From NCBI GenBank assembly GCA_040901765.1, contig JBBDYG010000125.1, forward strand, positions 1 to 59,827: DNA of 59,827 nucleotides, given 5' to 3'. Under the pieces are notes generated by a model. The model was not told the origin of the DNA and did not search any database. It saw only the letters and a list, made by a program, of their open reading frames with translations. The stretch is from JBBDYG01 sp040901765. Lineage in GTDB: Bacteria; Planctomycetota; Planctomycetia; Pirellulales; Lacipirellulaceae. The number at the start of each line of letters is the position of its first letter. Position 1 is the first letter of the stretch. Below are positions 16,866 through 24,662 of the stretch, one piece after another. A program made the translations under genes and the position numbers.

Positions 16866-17591
16866 TCACGGCTTGACCCGGGACACCCGCCGTTTGAGAA
16901 CGGCCATCGCGTCGCCAAACACTCGGCGGCGTTCCATCAACTCCGCGATCGTCTTTTCGCCTTCGCCCTGCGCGAAGTCGAGCAGGATTCGCTCGGCGGC
17001 TACGTATTCCGCAGCCACGTCGGCAACCTCGGCCGCGATTTCAATTGGAATGCTGGTCACGCCGTCGCCGTCGCCGTGCAGCAGGTCGCCGTGCTCCACC
17101 ACTAACCCGCCGACGCGGACGGCGCTGCCCACGTTAATTAAGTGACTGTAACCGTGCGAGCTGATGGTGCAGCCGGTGAAGACGGGGAACTCCAGCTTGC
17201 GGACCGGCAGCAAGTCGCGGCCGCCGCCCGAAGTGACCAGCCCCACGGCGCCAAACGCTTGGTAAACGCTGCACATGATCTCGCCGAACGTCGCGCCGAC
17301 CGGGGGCTCGTCCAGATCCTGGAACACAACAACCGCCGGCCCGGGCAGCGACTCCATCTGCTGGATCTGAGTCTCGAGCGATCCGTAGGTGTCAACGCCC
17401 TTGGGCGGCGCGGCGGAACGAAAGCTGGCGGTCGTGGCGTAGCCGACCATCGGGGGCAAGTCGGGAAACGCGCTGCGAATCCGGCCATCCATGAACCCGG
17501 TCGCATCCGACCGCACGCCGAACAATTCGATCGTGTTGCAAATCGTCGCGGTATCGTACTGGGCGAGTTTTGGGAGCAGTTCGAGTGACAT
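16866..17591 (-). CDS. RraA-family aldolase-like protein
   Basis: A 241-residue member of the RraA/4-hydroxy-4-methyl-2-oxoglutarate aldolase fold. Typical blocks are DTATICNTIELFG at the N-terminus, VGATFGEIMCSVYQAFGAVGLVTSGGGRDLLPV in the centre and GDLLHGDGDGVTSIP, which carries the acidic residues usually near the metal. Family members are metal-dependent aldolases or oxaloacetate decarboxylases, and some only bind RNase E. In this sugar-catabolic context an aldolase role on a 2-keto acid is the better guess. It is the last gene of the minus-strand operon, 95 bases after the D-2-hydroxyacid dehydrogenase. Confidence 0.88.
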   Translation of the reverse strand: MSLELLPKLAQYDTATICNTIELFGVRSDATGFMDGRIRSAFPDLPPMVGYATTASFRSAAPPKGVDTYGSLETQIQQMESLPGPAVVVFQDLDEPPVGATFGEIMCSVYQAFGAVGLVTSGGGRDLLPVRKLEFPVFTGCTISSHGYSHLINVGSAVRVGGLVVEHGDLLHGDGDGVTSIPIEIAAEVADVAAEYVAAERILLDFAQGEGEKTIAELMERRRVFGDAMAVLKRRVSRVKP

Positions 17592-17686
17592 CGTTAAGTT
17601 TTTACCAGGGGGTCACGGAGGGCACGGAGATTTGCAAATCGGGCGTTATTCTAGCGTCGCGAGCTGGGCAATACAAGAAACACTGC

Positions 17687-18658
17687 TTAGCGGTCCTCGC
17701 TCGAGGTTCCCGATGCGGCACCAAAGAACTCGATCAACTTCTGAACGATTCGACCATACGCCAGGGCTTGCGACTCGCAGGTCACACCGCCGATGTGGGG
17801 TGAGATCAGCAGGTTTTCGTGGTGACTGGCGTATCGAATCAGGGGATGGTCCACCAGGTCGTTTCGCCACTCGCCGTCGATCACGTCGAGGCCCGCGCCA
17901 GCCAAATGGCCGCTCTCTAGAGCGTTCAACAGAGCCGCTTCATCAATCACGCCGCCCCGGCTCGTGTTAACGAGAATTGCTCCCGGCTTCATGCTTGCAA
18001 ACGCCTTGGCGTCAAGAAGATGTCGCGTTTCGTTCGACAAATGGACGTGGATGGAAACGACATCGGAGCGCTGTAGCAGCTCGTCGAACGTCACCTGTTC
18101 CACGCCGACGGGGGTTTGTAGGGGCCTTACGTCGCAGACGAGCGTTCTCATGCCGAAAGCCCGCCCATACTCGGCCACCATTCTTCCTAGTCGCCCGTAG
18201 CCCACGATTCCAAGCGTTTTCCCGGAAAGCTGTGTTCCGCGGAACTCGTCGCGGCCCCAGCGTCCCTGTCGCGCCGCGGCAATTGCAGCCGGCAGCTTCC
18301 GTACGACTGCCAGCAACAAAGCCCAGGTTAATTCCGCCGTGGACGTGATGCTGCGGAGAAACTCGATGTCGTCTTTTAGCGACAGCACGGTGATTCCCCT
18401 TCGCTCTGCCTCGGATACGTCGATGTGATCGCGGCCCGTGCTGGCGGTGGCAATCACTTGCAGTTTCGTAGCGGCCTGCAGAACGGCTCGGTTCGTCTCG
18501 ACGGTAAGCGAGGTCAAGAAGGCGTCAAATTCGTGGATACGCTCGACGAGCACTTCTTGGCTTGCCGGCAACTCGACAACGTCGCCAATCGAATCGAGAG
18601 GCTTGAGCACATCGGGGCAAGCCGCGATATCCGCCATGCTGAGAATCGCTTTACGCAT
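17687..18658 (-). CDS. D-2-hydroxyacid dehydrogenase (NAD)
   Basis: A 323-residue enzyme of the phosphoglycerate/glyoxylate reductase family, interconverting a 2-hydroxy acid and a 2-keto acid. The NAD-binding motif is LGIVGYGRLGRMV. The catalytic Arg lies in NTSRGGVIDE and the catalytic His in SPHIGGVT near the C-terminus. The ATG at 18658 starts seven bases after the stop of the AGE epimerase; an upstream TTG at 18673 would overlap that gene by 8 bases. Its place between an epimerase and an aldolase-like gene suggests it handles a sugar-derived keto acid. The substrate cannot be read from the sequence. Confidence 0.92.
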   Translation of the reverse strand: MRKAILSMADIAACPDVLKPLDSIGDVVELPASQEVLVERIHEFDAFLTSLTVETNRAVLQAATKLQVIATASTGRDHIDVSEAERRGITVLSLKDDIEFLRSITSTAELTWALLLAVVRKLPAAIAAARQGRWGRDEFRGTQLSGKTLGIVGYGRLGRMVAEYGRAFGMRTLVCDVRPLQTPVGVEQVTFDELLQRSDVVSIHVHLSNETRHLLDAKAFASMKPGAILVNTSRGGVIDEAALLNALESGHLAGAGLDVIDGEWRNDLVDHPLIRYASHHENLLISPHIGGVTCESQALAYGRIVQKLIEFFGAASGTSSEDR

Positions 18659-18665
18659 AAAACGC

Positions 18666-19847
18666 TCATTCAAGCGGCTTGAAGTTTACCAGCCGCGATA
18701 GCACATCGATGCAGAGGATCATCGCCCTCGGAAGGTGAAACGGATCCTTTACCGGCAAAAACAGCACGTCATGAACGGGCTGCCCGAACCGATCGAGCTT
18801 CTGCCGCCATTCGCCATGCTCTCGTAGCGGAAAGTGCGCGAAGCTGTATTCGTGAATTCTTTCATGCCATTCCAAGCACCAGTTCTCGCCGCAATACTCA
18901 TACGCGAGCAGAGTGGCGTAAAGCGCCTCGGTGTGCGGCCACCAAAGTTTCGAGTCGGCGTGAGGCCACTCGACCCGATCGCGACCATCGGCGTCGATGG
19001 CCAAGAACAGACCGCCGTACTGGGCGTCCCAACCCTTTTCCAGGTGAATGCGAATCACCTCGACCGCTTTGCGAATGACCTGATGATCGTTTGATGCGCG
19101 AGCAATGTGGATTTGGAACCACATCGATTCGATCGAGTGTCCCGGACAGACCGCCGTTCCGAGTGGGGGAGGACATTCCGTTCCATCGCGTTGAAGCCAC
19201 TCCACGAGTGCATTTCGGTCGCGGCGCCAGAATTGGTTCATCACCTGATCGTGGTGATCGATCGCCGCCGCCCGATGCTCGACATCGTCGGTCACGGTCG
19301 CCAACTCGAAGAACGCCAGCGAAAACAACATGCTCAGCGCATGGGCCTTGCACCCCGGCGGAACGGGATAGGGCCAAGCCGGCGGCGGCGATTCCGAACT
19401 TAGCGCAAGTTGCGCGGCGCAGAACGTGTCGATCGCCAGCGCCAGAGCGTTGTCGTCGCCGGTGGCGCGCCAGTATTCCACCAGACCGTAGATGGCAAAT
19501 CCATCGGTGTAGAGGCTCTCGTAACCGCGCTTCACGGTTCCGTTTTCCGTCACCAACAGTGGCCAGTGGCCGCTGGGCAGCTGTCCGCGACTCGACATCA
19601 ATTGAAAAACGCCGTGGGCGATTTCGAGCCATTCAGCCCGTGTTTCGATCGAATTATACAGCTTGCTGAATACCCACAATGCCCGCCATTGCGACCAACC
19701 CCAGCGATCGCGGCTGACAACCGTGCCATCGTCGCGAATACAGGTATTGATTCCACCATCTGCATCAACGGCGTGCTTCGTCCAAAAGGGAACGATCTCT
19801 TGGAGCAACTCGTTTCGGCAAATGGCGAGTAGACTTCGCAGGTCCAT
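18666..19847 (-). CDS. AGE-family sugar epimerase/isomerase (first copy)
   Basis: A 393-residue (alpha/alpha)6-barrel protein of the N-acylglucosamine 2-epimerase family. Conserved aromatic/acidic and His segments typical of the barrel are present: DGGINTCIRDDG, GWSQWRALWVFSKLYN, GHSIESMWFQIH and LWWPHTEALYATLLAY. It would interconvert a 2-epimeric sugar pair such as N-acetylglucosamine/N-acetylmannosamine, or a free aldose/ketose. It lies 29 bases after the symporter gene and just before the dehydrogenase, so import and first conversion are likely coupled. A second, diverged copy is at 30286-31500. Confidence 0.92.
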   Translation of the reverse strand: MDLRSLLAICRNELLQEIVPFWTKHAVDADGGINTCIRDDGTVVSRDRWGWSQWRALWVFSKLYNSIETRAEWLEIAHGVFQLMSSRGQLPSGHWPLLVTENGTVKRGYESLYTDGFAIYGLVEYWRATGDDNALALAIDTFCAAQLALSSESPPPAWPYPVPPGCKAHALSMLFSLAFFELATVTDDVEHRAAAIDHHDQVMNQFWRRDRNALVEWLQRDGTECPPPLGTAVCPGHSIESMWFQIHIARASNDHQVIRKAVEVIRIHLEKGWDAQYGGLFLAIDADGRDRVEWPHADSKLWWPHTEALYATLLAYEYCGENWCLEWHERIHEYSFAHFPLREHGEWRQKLDRFGQPVHDVLFLPVKDPFHLPRAMILCIDVLSRLVNFKPLE

Positions 19848-19876
19848 GCCGGTCCGACCATGTGTTCATGAACCGA

Positions 19877-21535
19877 TCATCGCTGGGCAGGCAACTGCAT
19901 CACTCGCCGGAATGTCAGCGGCGGTTCGCTAGTTGGTCCAGCGGGCATAATTAGACTGGCAACGTAGCCCACGACGATTACCGCCACAATTCCAAACGGC
20001 GACGGCCAAGTCCAACTGATCTCGCGAAAGAACTCGACAAACCGCGACCCGAACAGGCTGCCGCATATGCGTTGCAGCCAAGGCGTTTCGCTAAAGAAGG
20101 AGAAAAAGAGGCTGGTTCCGATTCCGGCAAAGGCGCCGACGATGACTCCCGCGCTGGTTGCCCGCCTGCAAAACATGCCGAGCAGAAAAATGCCCAATAA
20201 GGGACCGAAGAAGGCGCTCAGGATCTTATTGGCCGCCTGGTACAGCTCGCTCTTTTCCATATTAGGTATATAGCAAGCAATACCAATCATAATGACACCC
20301 AGGGCTCCATTGACGCAGCGCGAGATCAGCACCTCTCGCCGCGCTTCGCCGGGCGTCAGGTTTTCGGCCGGCCGAATGCGGCCGAGCAACAGCCGCGAAT
20401 AGATGTCCACCATCACTACCGATGTCGTCGAATTAATCGCCGCATCGACACTCGACAGACTCGCCGCGGTGATCGCCGCCAGGACTAAGCCGGTAATCCC
20501 AATGGCGGGCATGTGCTCTCGCAGAAAATAGGGGACGACGAGCGAGTTCTGGCTCCCCTCGGGCATCGGCGAAACGGTGTAGAACGCGTACAGCGCCAGG
20601 CCGAGCAGGCCAAGAACGAGGATCCAGACGCTGTCGGTCACCGCATTGACGATAATCGCCGAGCGCGCGTCCTTCACCGATTTGGCCGTTTGGAATCTTT
20701 GAATGGCGACTTGGTCGCAGGTATATGTCGTCACGTGGGTGATGAACACGACCAGAATGATGCCGATTGCCGTCACTTCGGTAGTGAAATACTGATGCAA
20801 TCGGTCCCACACCGTGGCATTGGGCAACTCCGGAATATGTGCGATAAGATTCAGCCGTGGAGCGTCGCGAACGATCTCGTAGATTTCGCCGACGCCGCCG
20901 GGCACTTGACTGACGATGATCATTAACATCGTAAACAGGCCGGCGAACATGATGCAGAACTGAAGGACGTCGGTCCAGACGACCGCTTTGATGCCGCCCA
21001 GCATGGTGTACGTCGTGACCACAACTCCCAATAAGATAGCCAGCGCGGCGCTAATCCGTTTGTCGTCGATCCCCGTTGCGCCCTGGAACGCCAGCACGGG
21101 CACATAGAGGGCCGCGCCCATCCAGCCCACCCGCCACAGAATGAAAATCAGCGCCCCGATGGTGCGGACGGCCACATTGAATCGCCGTTCGAGATACTCA
21201 TACGCGGAATAAACATCGAGCCGCTGATAAAACGGGATCGTCACCCGCGAAATCCAAGGATAGAGGGGAATCCAGCCCAGAATCAGCGTCACGAAGACCA
21301 GTCCGACCGTGTAAACCATCGCCGGGGTCTGCACGAAATCGATGCCGCTGTTCAAGGCGGCCATTAGTGAAATACCGATCGGCAACCAGCCGAGCTGTTT
21401 TCCACCTTTGATAAAGTCATCCAGTGATTTTTGGGTTCTGGAGAAGTACCCGCCGATCAGCACGAGGATCGCGAGATAGACGACGATCACCAAGCCGTCC
21501 ACGAAATGAAAGCCAAAGAGGGCCATGCTGGTCAT
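19877..21535 (-). CDS. Sodium:solute symporter (SSS family)
   Basis: A 552-residue integral membrane transporter of the SSS/SSF family with about 13-14 hydrophobic segments. The N-terminal helix and the phrase GGKQLGWLPIGISLMAALNSGIDFV match the sodium-site region of the family. Further helices include GITGLVLAAITAASLSSVDAAINSTTSVVMVDIY, the conserved SSS signature region. It would import a sugar, sugar acid or sialic acid with Na+. It sits directly upstream of the AGE epimerase (29 bases) and 52 bases downstream of a secreted propeller, so it probably imports the product of that locus. Confidence 0.94.
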   Translation of the reverse strand: MTSMALFGFHFVDGLVIVVYLAILVLIGGYFSRTQKSLDDFIKGGKQLGWLPIGISLMAALNSGIDFVQTPAMVYTVGLVFVTLILGWIPLYPWISRVTIPFYQRLDVYSAYEYLERRFNVAVRTIGALIFILWRVGWMGAALYVPVLAFQGATGIDDKRISAALAILLGVVVTTYTMLGGIKAVVWTDVLQFCIMFAGLFTMLMIIVSQVPGGVGEIYEIVRDAPRLNLIAHIPELPNATVWDRLHQYFTTEVTAIGIILVVFITHVTTYTCDQVAIQRFQTAKSVKDARSAIIVNAVTDSVWILVLGLLGLALYAFYTVSPMPEGSQNSLVVPYFLREHMPAIGITGLVLAAITAASLSSVDAAINSTTSVVMVDIYSRLLLGRIRPAENLTPGEARREVLISRCVNGALGVIMIGIACYIPNMEKSELYQAANKILSAFFGPLLGIFLLGMFCRRATSAGVIVGAFAGIGTSLFFSFFSETPWLQRICGSLFGSRFVEFFREISWTWPSPFGIVAVIVVGYVASLIMPAGPTSEPPLTFRRVMQLPAQR

Positions 21536-21587
21536 TTGACTTAAATCCTCTCGATCAGGCGGGTACCGGCTTCAAAGAGAGCTCGAA

Positions 21588-23165
21588 CTACTCCGTTACC
21601 TGAAACGCGTAGAGATCTCCATTGCTGATTTTGAATTCCAGCGCGAGAGGCTTCGCTGTGGCTGCCTGCGGGAGCGACTGCTCGCCAGCTTCGTTTCGCC
21701 ACACGATGCGATGCCGCAACTTATCATGGGGGACCGCAACCGAGTTCTCGTGCGCAAAGCCAGGCACGGGCTGGCCCGCTGCATCGAGCAAGGCAACGTG
21801 CAAGTCGGCGGGTGCTACGTCGGCATTGACGAGCAGATGGTTTCCTGAAATGAGCAGCGGGTGCGTCTGCATCACGCCCTCGATCTCCCAATTCACCGGC
21901 CGCAATGAAACGAAGCGGTCGGCCGGCAATGTCGCCAAGCCGATTCCAAAGGGCCGCGGCTGAGTATAGGTTCGCTCGACGGCCTCAACGGGTTGGACGC
22001 CCTCGCCGAATCGCAGGCGTCCTTCTTGCCAATTGCTTTCACCAAACAAGAGATTCGTTCCAAAATAGTAAATGTAAACGACATCATCGTGAACGAACAT
22101 ATTCGCGCCGGGATGGAAGCGGGCGTCCCAATTCCGGCGGTGCTTCGGTTCGGGCTTGTCGGCGGGCATAAACACGGCGCGATCGGCGACGCGCTTCCAG
22201 TCGCGCCCGTCGCGGCTAGTCATAAGCTGCACGCTGATGGTGCTCATCAAGTTGTTGCCGTCATCCGGAATGATCTTCATGATCGGCAGCAGCCCAATCA
22301 GAGCGTCGCCGTACGCAGTCACGCAGAGTGCGTGCGGCTGGACCCAAGGAAACCCGTCGCGCTCATCGGTGCGAAAGATCGACCGCTTTTCGGTCCATGT
22401 GCGAAAGTCGTTACTCGTACACAGCCCAACTCCTCGCATCGTTCCGGACCAGGTTTTATCGGTTTTGGGATCGTGAAGCGTGCCGCCGGTCTCTGGTTCC
22501 TGGTTGCGCACGAAATACAGGTACTCATCCTTCCAGCGCACGAGCGACGAACAGGTGTCGTTCTTGCGGACGGCATAGCGGTTGTTCTCGATGGTCCAAT
22601 GGATGCCGTCGGGTGAAGTACCGAACACATCTCCGCCGGCCGCTTTGTATCGGCGCTCCGGGTCGGGGTCGCTTGGCTCCTTGATGACGGAAATGCCATG
22701 GCCGCCGCGAATGACGATATTATGCTGGTCGTAAGGACCGAACGGCTCTTCGCCAACCAGGGGCTTCTGCCAGTGAATGCCGTCTTCTGATTCCGCATAA
22801 CAAATGTAGTATTCCGGCTGTGCCGCGCCATGCTCGCTGGCTAAATACCAACAGCGGAACGACTGCGTGTCCTCGTCAAACAGAACCGTTCCGTAAAGTT
22901 CAATCATCCGCCGTTCCCAGGGCTGATCGGGCGTGATTACCGGGTTGGCCGGATGCTTGGTCGGCTGCTTAACATCGCGACTGAGATTGCGCATATCAGC
23001 GATCAGATGATCGTTGAGAAATAACTGAGGCTCCTGGGAGAGCTTGATTGGCTCGGAAGCCGTTGCGCAAGCAACTAGGAGCGATGCGGACGCCGCGGCG
23101 AGCAAGTACAATAGCGCGATGGCTCGTCGGCGGACGCGGATCGAGAGATTTGAGAGGCTATTCAA
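21588..23165 (-). CDS. Secreted beta-propeller, likely lipoprotein (propeller family 1)
   Basis: A 525-residue exported protein. The N-terminal hydrophobic segment ends in LLVAC, a plausible lipobox (C32), so a lipid anchor is possible. The body resembles five-bladed GH43/32/sialidase-like propellers with repeated DG(I/L)HW elements: SEDGIHWQKPLV, SPDGIHWTIENN, SRDGRDWKRV. The first conserved block is SQEPQLFLNDHLIADMRNL. The C-terminal ~110 residues form a beta-sandwich-like domain that recurs in two other proteins here (24663-27107 and 38514-41045). The start is a TTG overlapping the preceding DUF1559 stop by 8 bases. The substrate is unknown; glycosidase activity is inference. Confidence 0.85.
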   Translation of the reverse strand: MNSLSNLSIRVRRRAIALLYLLAAASASLLVACATASEPIKLSQEPQLFLNDHLIADMRNLSRDVKQPTKHPANPVITPDQPWERRMIELYGTVLFDEDTQSFRCWYLASEHGAAQPEYYICYAESEDGIHWQKPLVGEEPFGPYDQHNIVIRGGHGISVIKEPSDPDPERRYKAAGGDVFGTSPDGIHWTIENNRYAVRKNDTCSSLVRWKDEYLYFVRNQEPETGGTLHDPKTDKTWSGTMRGVGLCTSNDFRTWTEKRSIFRTDERDGFPWVQPHALCVTAYGDALIGLLPIMKIIPDDGNNLMSTISVQLMTSRDGRDWKRVADRAVFMPADKPEPKHRRNWDARFHPGANMFVHDDVVYIYYFGTNLLFGESNWQEGRLRFGEGVQPVEAVERTYTQPRPFGIGLATLPADRFVSLRPVNWEIEGVMQTHPLLISGNHLLVNADVAPADLHVALLDAAGQPVPGFAHENSVAVPHDKLRHRIVWRNEAGEQSLPQAATAKPLALEFKISNGDLYAFQVTE

Positions 23166-24282
23166 GGCCGGATATAACCTCGCCGTCGTGGATGTTCGCC
23201 AGTCGCGCGAGTGTCACTCCTTCGATGTCCGGATTAAGGGCGTGGACACTGCCGTCGCAGAAGACGAACTGGCAAGTGCCGCCCGCATGAGAACTGCCGT
23301 AATTTCTGGTGAGAAAGTTCGCCAGTTGAAATCGGTCGGAAGTGTAGGTCGGCGAAGGCACAATGAAGAAGTCGTGCTTGCTGGTTTTGATGCCAGCCCG
23401 ACGGACGTAGTTGTTTACGTGGTTGTCGTTGAAGAAACTGTTGTCGGCGTAGAGTCTGCGTCCCCAATAGTCGGGGTGCAGATATTTCTCGCCGACTAGA
23501 AACGTTTGCGACAATCCGTCGGTAACATCCTTGAACCTGCGTTGAGCCGTCCACCGGGTGACCTGGGTTTCGGGGCAATCGCCGGCGAGGTACCCGGGCA
23601 GCCCTTGTTCGTGTTCGCGGGTGAATCGCGCCATGCCGTTGTTGCCGTTTTCATAATACCAATAAATCCACGCTTGATGATCGCCTCCATTCAGGGCGTA
23701 ATCTGACAATGCTCCCGGCACGTGGCCCGAGCAGCCCGGGCTGTCGTCGCCATCGATACTCAGGGTCGGCCCGCGACGCGACGGACAGTAGTACGCCGAG
23801 ACGTGCGACTGCACGATTTCCTTTGGCACTCCCCAATAGATTGTTTTCACATTGGATTCGGCATAGAGGGCAGCTTCTTCCAGGAACGGCATTATCATCA
23901 CCAGCCAGGTGCCATGTCCCTTGCCCGAAAGATAGGCGGGCGGAACCTTGCCGCGCGTGGTCTCAAAGTTCTGAACCGCCAGCCCAATCTGCTTGAGATG
24001 GTTCTGGCATTGGCTGCGGCGTGCCGCTTCCCGGGCGGCCTGTATTGCGGGTAGCAATAAGGCAACCAATATTCCAATAATTGCGATGACAACCAGCAGC
24101 TCCACGAGGGTGAAACCATGTAGGGGCCGGGAGCATCGGCCACGCCTCGTGCTGGCAGCCGCCGGCTTCGGCCCGTGCGGATCCAGGCAGATCGTCGAAG
24201 CACTACACTCCATCGCAGCGGTTGGAACGGCCAAGATGCACCCTCTTTGGTGGCGAATGCTCAAACCGAAACGATTCAGCAT
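23158..24282 (-). CDS. DUF1559 pseudopilin-like protein
   Basis: A 374-residue planctomycete DUF1559 protein. A type IV pilin-like N-terminal signal (HGFTLVELLVVIAIIGILV, cleaved after G) is followed by a long helix and a soluble domain. It ends with the family's H-X9-DG element, SSHAGGTCQFVFCDGSVH. About 55 residues precede the pilin signal, longer than usual, so a later start such as the Met in AAMECSAS is possible. It is the first gene of the minus-strand operon and overlaps the next gene. Such proteins are very abundant in planctomycetes and are thought to be surface or secretion-system components; the role here is unknown. Confidence 0.92.
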   Translation of the reverse strand: MLNRFGLSIRHQRGCILAVPTAAMECSASTICLDPHGPKPAAASTRRGRCSRPLHGFTLVELLVVIAIIGILVALLLPAIQAAREAARRSQCQNHLKQIGLAVQNFETTRGKVPPAYLSGKGHGTWLVMIMPFLEEAALYAESNVKTIYWGVPKEIVQSHVSAYYCPSRRGPTLSIDGDDSPGCSGHVPGALSDYALNGGDHQAWIYWYYENGNNGMARFTREHEQGLPGYLAGDCPETQVTRWTAQRRFKDVTDGLSQTFLVGEKYLHPDYWGRRLYADNSFFNDNHVNNYVRRAGIKTSKHDFFIVPSPTYTSDRFQLANFLTRNYGSSHAGGTCQFVFCDGSVHALNPDIEGVTLARLANIHDGEVISGLE

Positions 24283-24662
24283 CTAAGATTCATGGAAATA
24301 TTAAAACGCCGCCCGGCGACCCTGCGCGCGTGGTCCTATTCTCTAATTCTGCGCCGGCGAGGTAAAATCGGACACAATTCTGGGCAGTATCCGCCATTTG
24401 CATGGGGCATTGGCCCCCTCGGAGCATAAGCGATCGCAAACTCGACAAAGGTTGTGCCGGACCATGCCATCCGCGAAGCCAAACTTTTTTCGTCTTTTTT
24501 CCAACAGCGGTGGCTGTTTCTGCGGTCGGCCGAACGATAGATAGTGGGAATTCCTCGGATCGCCCCTCGGCCCTGGGTCGCGGCGCCCGGACGATGCGGG
24601 CGGCCCGTTCCCATCTGGCAGAGGCATCCGAACTGAAATCGAATCGACGAGAGCATCCGAGC
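24283..24662. other. Divergent promoter region, no gene
   Basis: 380 bases between two oppositely transcribed operons. Open frames run through on both strands but have no family match or good start. The region should hold both promoters. No operator-like palindrome stands out. Confidence 0.45.

Noticed and set aside
24402..24662. N-terminal extension of the large propeller protein
   Set aside because: The extension is basic, lacks a signal peptide, and would bury the clear signal sequence that follows ATG 24663.
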